NCBI RefSeq assembly: GCF_000002425.4
Contig: NC_037267.1
Coordinates: 4,035,891-4,099,890 of the forward strand
Source of the DNA: Physcomitrium patens
Taxonomy: Eukaryota > Streptophyta > Bryopsida > Funariales > Funariaceae
Direction of reading: 5' to 3'
DNA: 64,000 nt
Shown here: positions 47,360 through 59,710 of the stretch, piece by piece
Layout: every line of letters starts with the position of its first letter
Position numbering within the stretch: the first letter of the stretch is position 1
The notes under the pieces: generated by a model
Databases searched by the model: none
What the model saw: the letters and a program-made list of their open reading frames with translations, nothing else
Told to the model about the DNA's origin: nothing
Position numbers and translations under genes: made by a program

Positions 47360-47645
47360 GGTATATGTCTTGTAAGTTGAATATCTGTTGGAAGTTCTAT
47401 AAAACATCACTTTATAGCTCTTAGTTGGATGATATATATAAAGACAAAAATAAAGCCTTTTTTTATTCTTATTAATGCCTTTTTAATTCTTAATTTTGTT
47501 TCAAGCTTCTCTAGTTTTTTATTCTTTGGCAATAGCCATTTTAATTTAGTATTATACCATCTTTGAATAATTACTTACTCTTTCTTAGTGACTTAAAAAA
47601 GTATTGACCTTTTGATTTTCTATGATTTATATTCTTAATAATTTG
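47360..47645 (+). repeat. LTR of element E, right part
   Basis: Continues the alignment with the solo LTR: atgtcttgtaagtt, aagttctataaaacat, caatagccattttaattta and accatctttgaat, to about ttcttaat. It directly precedes the gag leader of element E. Confidence 0.75.
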
Positions 47646-48004
47646 ACATGTGTGCTAAATCACTATTTATTATTTTGTTGTAAAAGTGGATGCATTATTC
47701 TACTTCTTTTGTTAAGTATTGATAGTTGTGGACTATCTATCTTTAAATTATCATATTTTATTTTATTTTTAATAATATTTATTTAAATAAAAAACTACTT
47801 CTATTTTAAAAAAAATTCATTTGATATCTAAGATTGTAGATTAATCCTCCTTGAATTTGATTTATGGAATAAACTATTGATATTAAAATTATTTATCATA
47901 AAAATAAAAAAAATTATAAATATTATACTTGATGAATATGAAAATAGATTTATAATTATTGTAAATCTTTAGAAGGTTTTTAATACTTTTATAGTAGAAG
48001 TTTT

Positions 48005-48900
48005 ATTTATTACAAATGTCAACTAGTAAGAGAACTATTTCTATACCTATAGAAGAAGTCAACAATAAATTTTTATGTCTATGCCAAAAAATTGTGTAAT
48101 TGAAAGAAACAAGTAGATTATCCTTAAAATTAAATTTGAAAAGTCTTGCTATTACAAATGTGAAAGAGATAAGGATAAGTATGCCAGAGAAGTTTAATGA
48201 AATAAGATCAAAATTTTAAGGATTTCTACAATAAGTCAAGCTCTATCGAAGATTGCATCTTTTTCAATATTTTTACGGATTTATTCAAGTTGAATTTATA
48301 ATTGCACTCTTATTTGAAAGTTCTTTCTTTTAGTTTGTATTTTTGATGAAAAAAGATTTACTATTTTGATATGATATAAATTCATTCTTAAAAGTATTTA
48401 TAACAATATTTAAAGAAAGTCATCAAGAAAGAGCAATTGAAACAAAAAAATTATCTTTACAATAAAGATTAAAAATAGCTATCATATATATATATTGCCA
48501 AATTCTAAAATCTTACTTATTACATTGATTAAAACAACACAATTATTATCAATTAATTTTGATATGAGTTAAAAAATAATATAAAAGAATTATTCTTAAT
48601 TATATTAAAAATAAAATCATTAAAAGAATTTATTTTTTAAGCCATTGCATGTAACAATTAACTTTTTAAAAGAATCTAAAAATAGATATTTGATTAGAGA
48701 AGAATAAATCAAGATAGTACAATAATTTCTAAACTTTAATTTTATTTATTTATTTATTATCAAAGCCAAAACTTATACAAATTGATGTAATACATTTCAA
48801 ATCTTTCATTGAGTAAGAAAAGACTTGATGTCATGAAGAAGGATTATGCTTATATTAAAGAGAACCTAAGTATATAGCTCAATAATTATAAAATAAGGAG
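48005..48900 (+). pseudogene. Gag of element E
   Basis: The block at about 48187-48240 reads MPEKFNEIRSKF-like, followed by a stop, equivalent to PEKFDGTKSKFRGF of element C. The stretch 48780-48890 is colinear with 8101-8186 plus 10053-10080 of element C without the 1.87-kb insert, so it serves as an empty-site relative. Confidence 0.75.
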
Positions 48901-49439
48901 CATAATTACAAAAAAAGACTATGTGTTGAAAAACAAGTTTTTCTAGCTATAATAGAGATAATAGAGCTTGAATCTTATTCAATACCTAGTGAAGGTCCTA
49001 TTTTTTTTTCATATCTCTTTTTTTTGCTAAAAAAAGATATTTATTTAGAGAAAAATAATTACAAAGTTTCTACCATATTAGATTCAAGATCGTTAATTTT
49101 TTATAAAAAAAGACTATATTAGAAAATAGAAAATATTTTTATTCAAAAAATTAAATCTATACATGTAAAAGTCATATATGGTTATTTTTTATATTTTATA
49201 AATTTTATTTATTAAATTATTTTTATAAATATAATAATTAATAAATATAATAATTTAATAATAGTTAATATTATTAATTTATTAAATATAATTATTTAAA
49301 GTATGTTATAGTTAAAAAATTATAATCTTTAAATAGATTGAACTTTTTATAACTATAATTTTTTTAAAGTATAGTTTAGACTTTTATTATTTAAGTAAAA
49401 AATCATAAGTTTGAACCTTTATTGGTAGGTGTAAGAGAC

Positions 49440-50220
49440 TTATAGAAAAATAGAAATATAATAATAAGGATCTTCTTTTTTTTTATTTATGCTATACTCA
49501 TTTGTAATTGTGGAAAGACTTCAAGTCACATTCCAAGCCAGTATTAACATTATTAAGATTTTTTTGAAAAATAAAATGTAAATATTATTTTTTAATATCA
49601 TTATTATGATTATTTATTTGAACTTTTAGAAGGAACTCAACAACTATTTAGATCAATTTATAGCTTATTATAAAATAAACTGGCTATGTTCAAATAATAT
49701 GTTAACAAGAGCTTTGTTAAGAACTTTATATGCCATTCAAAATCTTTAGTAAGAGCTCCTATCTTATTTGTGAAGAAAAATGATAAATCATTGCAAATTT
49801 GTGTAGATTATGGAAGATTCAATAAGATCACCATCAAGAATAAATATCTTCTATCTTTAATATTGAGACTTTTTAATCTATGAAATAAATCAAGGATTTA
49901 TACAAAAATAGAAATATAATAAATATAAAATTTGATAGATATTAAAAAAATATAAATCAAAGATTACATTTCAAATTAAATATGAACACTTTGAATATAA
50001 CATCATGCTTTTTGGACTCATAAGTATACTAACTACTTTTCAATATCTAATGAATGATATTTTAAAAGAATTTTTAGATGATTTTGTTATTTATTATTTA
50101 TATAACATTTTAATCTACTCTCAGAATACAAAAGAATACGAACTTCATATTTTTTGTGTGTTAAAAAATCTAAAGATGCATTATTATATATTAAGATGAT
50201 AAAAAGTATATTTTATATAA
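49440..50220 (+). pseudogene. Reverse transcriptase of element E
   Basis: Plus-strand translation shows a VKKNDKSLQICVDYG block at about 49772-49815. An open segment at 50005-50199 reads MLFGLISILTTFQYLMNDIL, FLDDFVIYYLYNILIYS. In the YLDD box the two Asp have become Tyr-Asn, so catalysis is lost. Confidence 0.85.
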
Positions 50221-50439
50221 CTCTTGTTGACTTTTTAAAATATATCATTTCAAATAATGGCTTTTATAATAGATTCTAAATTTTTTTAATTATTATAAAT
50301 TAAAAGATTCAAAAAATAATAAAAAATCTAATTTTTTTAGAATTTACCAATTATTATTGGATCTTTATTAAGAACTATTTCAAGTTATATTCTACTTATA
50401 TGTTTGACTTGTAAAGATAAACTTAAGTAAAATAAAAAA

Positions 50440-50830
50440 ATTGAAAGGACATTTGAAGCTTTGAGGATAATTTTTAAACTTGCACCAATTATGCATTGCA
50501 TTGATTTTACCAAAGTATTTTTGATGGAAACATATTCATCAAATAAATGCATCAAACTTTTATGAATCTAAATTTTTTTGGTTGCATTAAATATAAAAGA
50601 TAATTAACAACTTTAAACAATTGTGAATCACTAAATTGACTCACTTAAGTATTTTGTATAAAAAATGCACTTATTCCGCTTAAAATCACAAAAATTATGA
50701 GTTGTTGGTAGAATTTTAGAAAAAAATAAAAAAAATAGATTACTAATAGTGGACATGCAAGCTATGATAGAATTTAATAAGAAAATTTTTATAAAGAATA
50801 TATTTTTAGATTAGCTAATATTAGATGAAG
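50440..50830 (+). pseudogene. RNase H start of element E
   Basis: The reading FEALRIIFKLAPIMHCIDF, TKVFLMETYSSN corresponds to AF..LK..L..AP.L...D..K.F...TDAS. It is decayed and ends near 50850. Confidence 0.6.
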
Positions 50831-50850
50831 TACTAAGGAAAGTAATCTTG

Positions 50851-50854
50851 GTGT

Positions 50855-50888
<34 letters not shown>

Positions 50889-50958
50889 TTTAATACATAT
50901 ATATGTATATATTATTAAAATAAAATAAAATAAAAAATAATAAGATCAAAAGAAGTAG

Positions 50959-50993
<35 letters not shown>

Positions 50994-51063
50994 TAAGAAG
51001 AGGAAAAAAAACATAAGAAAGAAGAAAAAAAAGAAGAAAAAGAAGAAAAAGAGAAGAAAAGAG

Positions 51064-51099
<36 letters not shown>

Positions 51100-52919
51100 G
51101 GATGATCAGCAAGGACAAGAGGTTGTTTAGGAATAGAAACAATATCTTTATCACTAGGGATCCAACTACTTGCATCCGTGCTTCTCTTCTCTTCAATTTT
51201 TTTTTTTTGATTTGATTTTTAGAGAGCTCTATTTTTTCTAGTATGTTGTGGCTATGGCACCATTCGTTAGATGGGTTGTGGTAAAGTTAAAAATTGTTGA
51301 TTTTTTGTCCCTTTCTTATTTTGCAAGGATTATAATGGTGTTGTTTGCTTTTGTTTAATTTCTTTTTCTTCTTCTTCTTCTAATTCAACATATTTCTTCT
51401 TCAATCTAGATGACACTGCAAGAAAGCAAGAATCTAGGTTGATTTTGTTTAGTACTTTGTAAAAGCTTTAGATAACCTATATCATTGTTTTAATATTAGT
51501 GGCTAAGAGAATTGGTTTTATTAGTATTACTATCCTAGTTATAAGAGTTATTATTTTTGGTAGTGGTTGTCAAATCTTCAAGCATTGATTCTAAAGCTCA
51601 AAGATCATGCCACAATCCTTCATCATAATAGGCAATAATTTCATATATTTTGCTCTTGTTGGAGGCGATGTTGACTTGTTTATAGGTGGCCTTTTTCGAT
51701 GATTAATTTTTTTCTCCTAAAAGTATTACATAGCAATATTCAAAGAGCCAACAAGTCCCAGCTAGTGCATGCCTTGGCCTTGCTTCCAACTCCTTAGAAA
51801 GTGGATTGCTATCAAAAATAGCTAAGATTGTTGTAGTCAAATTCGAATTTCAATCATTGACATCTCCTTCTATGGTGTTTTTTTCTTTGAATGTAGCTAT
51901 AGTAGTATTACAGTTGTGATTAAAGCACGGTTTGACTTATTTTGTTCTGATTAAAGTCTTCTAGTGGTGCGGTAGCCATCCCATTTCTAATTATGATAGC
52001 TATAAACAAAGAAAGCATTGAGGCTCCTAAATATTATTTTGCATAGAAGAAAAATCAAGAGACACAAACAAAGGCAATCAGAACTAAGTAACAACCAAAA
52101 AGCAAAGGCATTGATTTTATAATTTGGTCCTACAATGGATCTACGATTGTAGGCATGAGCTTGTCTATATTCATTATGGTCTTGTAGAGCTCAAAGATCT
52201 TATATGACTAAAAAAAAATAAAAAATAAAAATAAAAATAAAAATAAAAAAATAAAAAAATAAAAAAATAAAAAAATAAAACAAAATAAAATCACATTAAA
52301 TAGAAGTCACATAAAATACTGTCGAGTAGCACACTAGTTATACTAGGTTGAAGGATACTACAATGAATCCTGATTGATGCAAAATTTGATTTGTTCCAAA
52401 TATTTTAGCATTGCTTAAGGATTTAGTTTGAAAATTGTAGTTGAATTTGTACTCTTATACAACTATCCAATGACAAGGCATACCCAGTCATAAGAAAAAA
52501 AATTAGGTTCCTATTTACTCAGCTTCTGGAAACTTCAACTTAGTAGTTTTGTAGAAGGAATTGAGAAGGACATCTTGTACCTTGTGTTTTTATGACCTTA
52601 CATAATACATATAAGAAGCAAACCAAAACAGTTGAATTAGTCCTTCTTATTAATGAAGATTTCAAACTACAATTACTTGGTAGTAGAGTATGGTAGCACT
52701 CATTATTTTTTTATCTAATAATAGTAGTATGAAACTTTTGAAGACAACAAGTATGAGTTAGTGGCATTGTAACTTGGAAAATCACTCTTGCAAAGGCTAC
52801 AGAAGACAAAGGAGCTTATCTCGTGCTAGTTAAGGTCACCTTTGATTCTCTTCATAAAAATATACAGAGATGCATATTAGGTTTATTGAAGCAAATTTGG
52901 ATGAATTAGATTAGAATAA
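50851..52919. other. Low-complexity stretch, no gene seen
   Basis: It contains (TA)n at about 50857-50885 and 51068-51096, an approximately 31-bp A run at about 50961-50991 followed by A/G-rich DNA, and an A/T minisatellite of aaaat/aaaaat units at about 52210-52285. The sequence at 51100-52200 and 52290-52900 is of normal complexity but I recognise no gene, LTR or transposon domain in it. Confidence 0.55.
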
Positions 52920-53481
52920 AGTTAGAATAATATAGATAAATAAACTTTGTGATAAGTTAATGGTTGGTTATTGACAACCTTGAGAATTAGACTGATGATT
53001 AGGCAATTTAGTTGGTAACAGTAGGTTGTTAGTAGAATAAATGGTTAAGAATTCAAAGGATCATAACCTTTGGAATGCATTGGCCGACAGATCATCTTTT
53101 TGGTAGAATAAATAGGTTGAGGAAAGAAAAACCGAGAGGCAAATTGAGAGTCGTAAGCCAAGAGCCAGACTGAGAGTCGTAAGTCGAAGTAAGCTTGGTG
53201 CTACCTCTTTGTTTTTTTTATTATTTGCTTATGAAGAATGGTGATTGAGAGAAGTATTGTTGAATTGATAATTCAATCATAGAATGGATTATGGGTTGAA
53301 TTAAGATGGAAGTAATAAACCTCGGTGTTTTATAGTTTGATATTTGATTTCAGATAGCTAGAATACAATCAATTGTGATACTAACAAACCCAATTCATAT
53401 AACCAGTCTTTCCCCGTGTTCAAATCTACCTCCATAAGTTCAATTGCTTTGGTATACTAAAGCTTGAATGCAACGAGAACA
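52920..53481 (+). repeat. 5' LTR of element D
   Basis: Aligns with 60179-60732 at roughly 80% by eye (gataagtta, ggttgttagt, gaataaatggttaagaattcaaaggatcataa, gagagtcgtaagcc, tttggtgctacctcttt, cttgaatgca). It contains a short degenerate tandem repeat around gagagtcgtaagcc. The start TG appears mutated to AG. Confidence 0.85.
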
Positions 53482-53487
53482 ATATTT

Positions 53488-53504
53488 TGGCACTGCTGTC
53501 GAGG
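53488..53504 (+). promoter_or_regulatory. Primer-binding site of element D (tRNA-Asp-like)
   Basis: TGGCACTGCTGTCGAGG, seven bases after the 5' LTR. It matches 12 of 17 positions of the complement of the plant tRNA-Asp 3' end (TGGCGCCGTTGCCGGGG), with four of five differences being C-to-T or G-to-A. Confidence 0.7.
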
Positions 53505-53819
53505 AAATGATAACAATATGAAATGTTAGAAATTGATTGTATGGGAGATGGAATTTTATGTTGAATAAAAACGTGAGAAGAACCAGTTTTAGGGTTACAA
53601 ATATGTGAGTTATAATTCAAGGAAATATTGATTTTGTAAAGAAGAATGAAATATTATAAATGATAATCACGAAAGAGAGGATTATCAAAGATATAATCGA
53701 CAAGCAAAAGAAAGATAGGAATGATTATGCATAAGAAATAGCCTACGGAAAAGGCAAAAAGGAATTGTAGATCGAAAAAAAATCAAAGGAAGAAAAATTC
53801 AGATTCAAATAATAATGAG

Positions 53820-54700
53820 ACGAGTGATAACACCAATGGCCGCTGGAGTGCCAAAAGTATCAATTGCAGTATAAATGGGAGTAATGGAGACCAAATTACA
53901 AGTATGGCACCGTTACCTACTTTTAGTGGTTGGCTGGGCTCTGATCTCGATCACCATATATCTCAATTCTTGATAGCTTGCATGGCTAATAATCGTAGAA
54001 TTGAAGACATTTGATTGAGATAATTGCCAAGAACTTTAAAAGATACAGCTTTTAAATGATATATTCGGCAACCAATGGGTAGATTTTCCAATTGGAAGGC
54101 CTAGAGGAATACCTTCCTAACCCATTTTAGACCAATTGGATTTGAAGATCGGCTTCGAGAAAGTTTTATGAATAGCAAGATATTTGTGGAGGAATCTATA
54201 GAGTCCTATTATGGCTGGATCGTGGATATACTTCATAAATGGTCAAATAATCAAATGCCAGATGTGTTCATATTGTCGATATTAATTAACAATTTACATC
54301 CACCAGAATTGAAAATATTTATAAAAGAGGCTCGACCAGCTATGGTAGAGGCATCGTTGGCACGATCAAAGATGTGGGAAGAATGTCATTATGACCAATT
54401 ATTAACAGTGAGGGCCACGATGATTCCAAGTTCAGAAAGCCAACAAATACAATCGAGAAATGTATAGATGGATAATTATCTACAAATGGCTACCTCCTAT
54501 GTGAAGAATGTTATATTGCAACAACCAATTAATGCTACACCACTCCAAGCAATAGCGCCAATAATGATGACACCTTATTTTACATCACCAACCTATCAAT
54601 AACCGGAGTTGTTCACAAATGTGACTGTTAAAGATCCAAATGAAGCCTTGTTATTAAATCTAACAAAGAAAATGGAAGAATTGGTCATGAATTTGGCTAA
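53820..54700 (+). pseudogene. Gag of element D (broken)
   Basis: Begins about 53905 with MAPLPTFSGWLGSDLDHHI, then FLIACMANNRRIEDI, a helix with a YIRQPMGRFSNW block and an open part from 54168 (SYYGWIVDILHKWSNNQMPD, INNLHPPELKIFIKEARP). This is the retrotrans_gag fold pattern. Stops include TGA after RIEDI and TAA soon after, at places where CGA and CAA would give Arg and Gln. Confidence 0.8.
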
Positions 54701-54734
54701 AGATAAGGAAAAATGACATAAGCCTTCTAATATG

Positions 54735-55300
54735 AGACCTAATGTTTGTTGTAATAATTGTAAGGAACAAGTTCATTTTGATACGAAATGTCCATCATCC
54801 AGACAAATAAATGTTCAGTGTACATTTTGCGGAGGAAAGCACCCTACCCAAAACCGTTGACATTTACAAAGGCAACAACAATTCAATAATCAGACCATAA
54901 TCCCACCAACTTAGTGGGAAGTCAATCAAGTTCAAACAAGAAATACGTATGGATGGAATAGAAATTGATCTAATCAAAAAAATAGAACATTCAATAATTT
55001 TCAAAGTTCTAATTTTAATCAGGGATCTACATCAAACCCTCAGAACTACAGGAAGGAGCAGTAGAGGTATCAGCAATATGCTCCACCAACGTCATCGAAC
55101 CAAGTACCCTCCGTACTAACAGGACAAGCAGGATCATTTTCTAACCCTACATGGAATAAGCCTAGTAGATATATACCAGTGGAGACATCCAATATGCCAG
55201 ATGGAGATGCAAGAAGATCACTTCGTTGTTTTTGTTGCAGACAGATTGGTCATTATGCCAGTGAATGTCCTAATCCCAGAGCCAGTACGATTACGAGCCA
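54735..55300 (+). pseudogene. Zinc knuckles of element D Gag
   Basis: Successive Cys/His clusters lie at about 54750-54795 (CNNCKEQVHFDTKC), about 54820-54855 (CTFCGGKHPTQN, final Cys lost) and 55235-55272 (CFCCRQIGHYASEC, a textbook CCHC). Several knuckles in one Gag is unusual but known in some plant Ty3/gypsy lineages. Confidence 0.8.
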
Positions 55301-56062
55301 GTATGTGCAAATTACAAGCAGTCTGGACATACTTATCAATAATATAATGATCTATTTATTTTCAATAATCAAGCTCAATAGATCCAAAGGCAAAGAAAAA
55401 TGGAGGAGATAAATCAAGGTCCTCAAGATTCACCAGTTCATCGAGTAGAAGTAGTCCAAGCTGTCTTTACAAGAAGTCAGCAAAAGGAGAAAGGACCAAT
55501 TCAATATTTGGGTGATCCTAAAACTAAGTGCCAATTCGACCCAATTACGGGGACATCCAATCCAGGTCCTGACATGGGCCCCTTATTCAATATAAGACCT
55601 GAATCGGTTGTGTACCCCAATGAGGTACCAATTACGAGGGCTTCAGTTCTGATTCAAGTTGTTCCGTTTTCTACACAGTTTTGAGAAACGTCCTTTCTAT
55701 TGAAAGATCTTCTAAGAGACATAAATTCTAAAAAACCAATATCAACCCAATTGAATAAACAATCTTACATGTTGAAAGATCCAATTTTACAAGCTTCGTC
55801 AAATGCAGTTCTAGTAGCTTTATCAATTTCTAATATAAAAAAAACCAATTTATCTGTGTCGGTGTCTAGGACTAAGAAGAAGAAACGGACATTGAAAATT
55901 ATCACTAATATAGAACCATATGATATTCTAAAAGATTTAGGTACCATACAACCTACAATCTCTATGAAGCAACTATTGGCAGTAGCACATGAGTGCCGAA
56001 CTATCTTAAATTCCTCATTAATTTGTTGCAGATCTCGAAATAAAGAAATCTGAGAAGTAAGT

Positions 56063-56323
56063 TTGAATCTCGATCCGGGTGTTCCTACGATTGATGTTTC
56101 AATTGATGGAGTGTTATTATCGGGAGTGCAAGTAGACGGAGGATCTAGTATAAATCTTATGAATGCTACTACAATAGAAGAACTGGATTTGAATCACTTA
56201 TTGCCTACCACAGTGGTTTTAAGAATGGCTAACTTCAGTCGAGTTAAACCTATGGATATTTTACGAAGTATTGATATAGTAATTACGGAGATTACCTACA
56301 AAATTGATTATATTGTTTTTTGA
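56063..56323 (+). pseudogene. Protease of element D
   Basis: An 86-codon open segment with TIDVSIDGVLLSGVQVDGGS and SINLMNATTIEELDL. The catalytic Asp-Gly-Gly-Ser box is intact at about 56135-56146. The flap and second strand follow (TTVVLRMANFSRVKPMD). It is cut off by a stop at 56324. Confidence 0.85.
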
Positions 56324-56946
56324 TTGTAAAGCTTTATATTATCATACCCAATTTTATTGAGGCGACCATGGTTGTATCAAGCTAAAGTTCAAAATAATTG
56401 GGGTCGTGGTACATTGACTATTGGAAAACTAATAATAAAATTATACTTCAAATGTACCCTATTCAATATCACAAAAAAACTCAAGTAGCCAGTTCAGAAT
56501 TCACGTCGGATTGTGAAGATGAGTCTACAAAAGAAGAAATTGGTGCACCTATTCCAATTTATGCTGATACAAGGTAAGTTGTCAAGCACACTAGAATGAA
56601 CTACCAATGTAAGGGACCGGGAGAGTACTTAGTTCCTTCAGATGTTATTGACGATTCTGATCATATGAATGAATATTAGATGAATAGACGGGATGTTAAT
56701 CATGTTAGTACTATGGAACTGGAGTAGAAAAGTTTTCATGTGTTGAATTTTATGAAAGATTTTGGAATTAATCAAAACATCAATCTAGGGACTCTTGAAA
56801 TTCTACGATGCCAACCAATTAATGTAGGTACAAGGTAGGCTCTCCAAATCGTTCAGATTTACGATAGTATAAAAGGCAAAGAGAAAGAAATTTGAGTGGA
56901 TTACTTTTTAATGCATAAAATTGCTTTCACATGATCGTATGCGGAT

Positions 56947-57597
56947 TTGAAAGGAATTCTAGCTGAAGTTTGTGAGCATCGAATTATATTGGAGGAAAAC
57001 GCTACACTAGTACACCAAAGACAACATCAATTTAATCCAAAATACTCACTTATGGTAAAAGAAAAGCTGGATAAACTCTTGGAGGTTGGATTTATATATC
57101 CAGTTCCTTTCAGTGAATGGATTTTTCTAATTGTTATGGTACCAAAAAAGAATAGAAAAGTTTACATCTGTCAAGATTTCTGAAAATTAAATGTGGCTAC
57201 AAACAAGGATTATTTTTCTTTACCATTCATGGATAGTATATTGGATGTCGGCCTTGGACATGAATGTTATTCATTTCTTTATGAATTCTTCAGTTATAAT
57301 CAAGTCAAGATTGCAAAAGAAGACCAGTTAAAAACTACTTTTACTACAGATTGGGGGACCTTTCCCTAAAAGGTTATGCCGTTTGGGCTTTATAATGCAC
57401 CAGCTATATTTCAAAGGGTAATGAGGCAAGCATTTCAGGATTATCTACAAATTTTAATGGAAATATTTTTAGATGATTTTTGTACATTTAGTACGAGAGC
57501 CAAATATTTAGAATATCTAATTCAATATTTGAATCAATGTGCCAAATATGGAATTTCTTTAAATTCAAAAAAAGTACCAATTTGGTATATTTTCTGA
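56947..57597 (+). pseudogene. Reverse transcriptase of element D
   Basis: 56947-57183 holds the start of the palm: HQRQHQFNPKYSLMVKEKLD, KLLEVGFIYPVPFSEW and VMVPKKNRKVYICQDF then a stop. 57376-57597 holds MPFGLYNAPAIFQRVMRQAF and EIFLDDFCTFS with both catalytic Asp kept. The linking part (57184-57375) is in other frames. Confidence 0.88.
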
Positions 57598-57869
57598 TAA
57601 ACTATTGGATCATATAGTTTCAATGGTAAGCATTACTACAGAACCGGATAGAATAAAGATTATAATAGAATTAAAGCAACCAGATATTGTTACGGATGTT
57701 CGAGCATTTGTCGACCATGTCAGTTATTATCAGTGATTTATCTATCTATTCGCAGTTATGTTCCTTTCCTTGATAAATTTCTTGAAGAAACCACCAACCG
57801 ATGGGACCAGTCCATTTTGGACAAACGAATGTACAATTGCATTCAAAACATTGAAACAAAAATTGGTTT

Positions 57870-58327
57870 CAGTACCAATATTGGTGGCACCTTCTTAGAC
57901 AAAACCATTCCAAGTTTATGTGGATGCATCTAATGTTGCGATTGCTTCTATGCTAAGCCAGAAAGATGATCGGGGTTTTGATCACCCTATTTATTATGCA
58001 AGTCGTCAATTGGTAGTAGCTGAAAAAAATTATATAATAACTGAAAGAAAAGCATTGGAAATAATTTATTCTGTACAAAAATTTTGACATTATCTTCTTG
58101 GTTATAAATTTGTTTTTTATGTCGACCATGATGCTTTAAATTATATGATTAATAAGCCTCAATTGAGTGGTCATATTATACAATGGATTCTATTCTTGCA
58201 GAAATTTGACTTTACTATTCAGGTAAGACCAGGAAAATCACATTCCAATGCGGACCATTTATCTCGGTTATTCAATATATTGGATCCATTAAGGATGCAC
58301 TATCCGATGTGGAACTGTTTGCGGTAG
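57870..58327 (+). pseudogene. RNase H of element D
   Basis: Plus-strand reading: FQVYVDASNVAIASMLSQ, HPIYYASRQL, NYIITERKALEIIYSV, a stop, then LLGYKFVFYVDHDALNYM, LFLQKFDFTIQVRPGKSHSN and ADHLSRLF. The four acidic catalytic positions (VDAS, TERKALE, VDHDAL, NADHLSR) are all present. Only a frame change near 57880 and one TGA disrupt it. Confidence 0.88.
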
Positions 58328-58499
58328 ATGTAATTACTCCGGAGTATAGTGAAATAATTCAATACTTGACATTTCAAACCTTCCCACCCAATTTCAATGA
58401 AAAGCTTAAACAATGCTTAATGTTAAAATGTGCACCTTATACAATGATTGGTGAAGCTGTATATAAACAAGGCAAGGATGGAATTTTGTGACACTGTAT

Positions 58500-59600
58500 T
58501 TATCACATTGAAGTGCGTATTGTATTGGAAGGTTGTCACTTGGATAGTTGTGGTGGACATTTTGCGGGGGACAGCATGGCTCATAAAGCTTTACAGGCTG
58601 GTCATTGGTGGCCAATACTGTTTGCAGATGCCCACCAATTCATCCGTCATTGTGACCCATGTCAGAGAACGAGTCGACTTACCGGAACTTCAGCAATGCC
58701 ATTGGTACCAATTTTGGCTCAAGCGCCTTTTGAAAAATGAGAAATTGATTTTGTGGGACCAATTGCACCAGCCTCAAGAAATGGACAAAAATGGTATATA
58801 CTGGTAGCAACGGATTACGTAATAAAATGGATTGAAGCAGTAGCTACGAAAACCGATAGTGCAAGTATAGTAGCAACTTTTTTGTATGAAAATATTATTA
58901 CATGGTTCGGTTGTCCACGAGAATTGGTTACTGATTGGAGAATTTATTTTATCAATAGTATAATCAAAGCACTCATGGCTAAATACAAGATACAACATCA
59001 AAAGACTACACCGTATCATACTAGAGCCAATGGACAAACAGAAAAGACCAATGGAATTTAATATAAAATCTTAACAAAAATAGTTTTAAGAGCAGAAACA
59101 GATTGAGACACTAAGTTGTTCGCAGCTTTATGGGCATACCGTATTGTGTATAAAGTTACTACCAATGCTACTCCTTTCCAATTGGTTTATGGCCAGGAAA
59201 CAATCTTACTTATTGAATTGGAAGTCCAAAGCTTACGAATTACTATAGATAATAGATTAGGAGATCAAGATTCATTACGGCACCATTTAGAAGAATTAGA
59301 AAAATTAGATGAAACTAGAACCAATGCATTAATGATAATGGAAACTACCCAAAAATGAAGGAAGACTTATTATAATAATAAGCTTAGACCAAAGGCTTTT
59401 ATGCCAAATGATTTAGTACTTCTTTACGATAGTCAATTTAATAATTTTCTAGGAAAATTTCAAGTTCATTGGCATGGGCCATATCAAGTTATTGACGAAT
59501 TTCCAAATGGCTGAGTACAATTGGAAGATTTTATGGGTACTAAATTTACAACACGGATCAATGGCAATGAGCTTAAACTTTACTATACATAAACCCGGGA
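58500..59600 (+). pseudogene. Integrase of element D
   Basis: The zinc finger HLDSCGGHFAGDSMAHKALQ, GHWWPILFADAHQFI, HCDPCQRTS has its H-H-C-C ligands. The core has VATDYVIKWIEAVA (Asp 1), ELVTDWRIYF (Asp 2) and TPYHTRANGQTEKTNG (Glu). The C-terminal domain runs LWAYRIVYKVTTNATPFQLV, then GDQDSLRHHLEELEKLDETR. It continues to about 59592 with a KFQVHWHGPYQVIDEFPN-type block. Stops are few, for example a TGA at 58738 just before EIDFVGPI, where Trp is usual. Confidence 0.9.
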
Positions 59601-59710
59601 TGGGTTTTCTGTTACAAAAGAAGGAGTCGATCCAATTGATTTGACCATAGTAAGAAGTAGGAAGGGGGCTCTTGACAAGCATCATGTTTTCTTTTGTGGT
59701 GAAGGAAAAG

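Larger units (their letters stand above)
44871..50850 (+). mobile_element. Ty3/gypsy element E, 5' part, with split LTR
   Basis: The plus-strand order is 5' LTR (44871-45108 continued at 47360 to about 47645), leader, gag (about 48005-48900), protease (about 48970-49400), RT (about 49440-50220) and RNase H start (about 50440-50830). It then ends at a (TA)n tract. Integrase and a 3' LTR were not found. It belongs to the same coding family as element C but is more decayed and even richer in A/T. Confidence 0.75.

Noticed and set aside
50915-51196. Minus-strand 93-codon hydrophobic frame rich in Tyr/Ile and Phe/Ser
   Set aside because: It is generated by (TA)n and poly-A/G-rich repeats.
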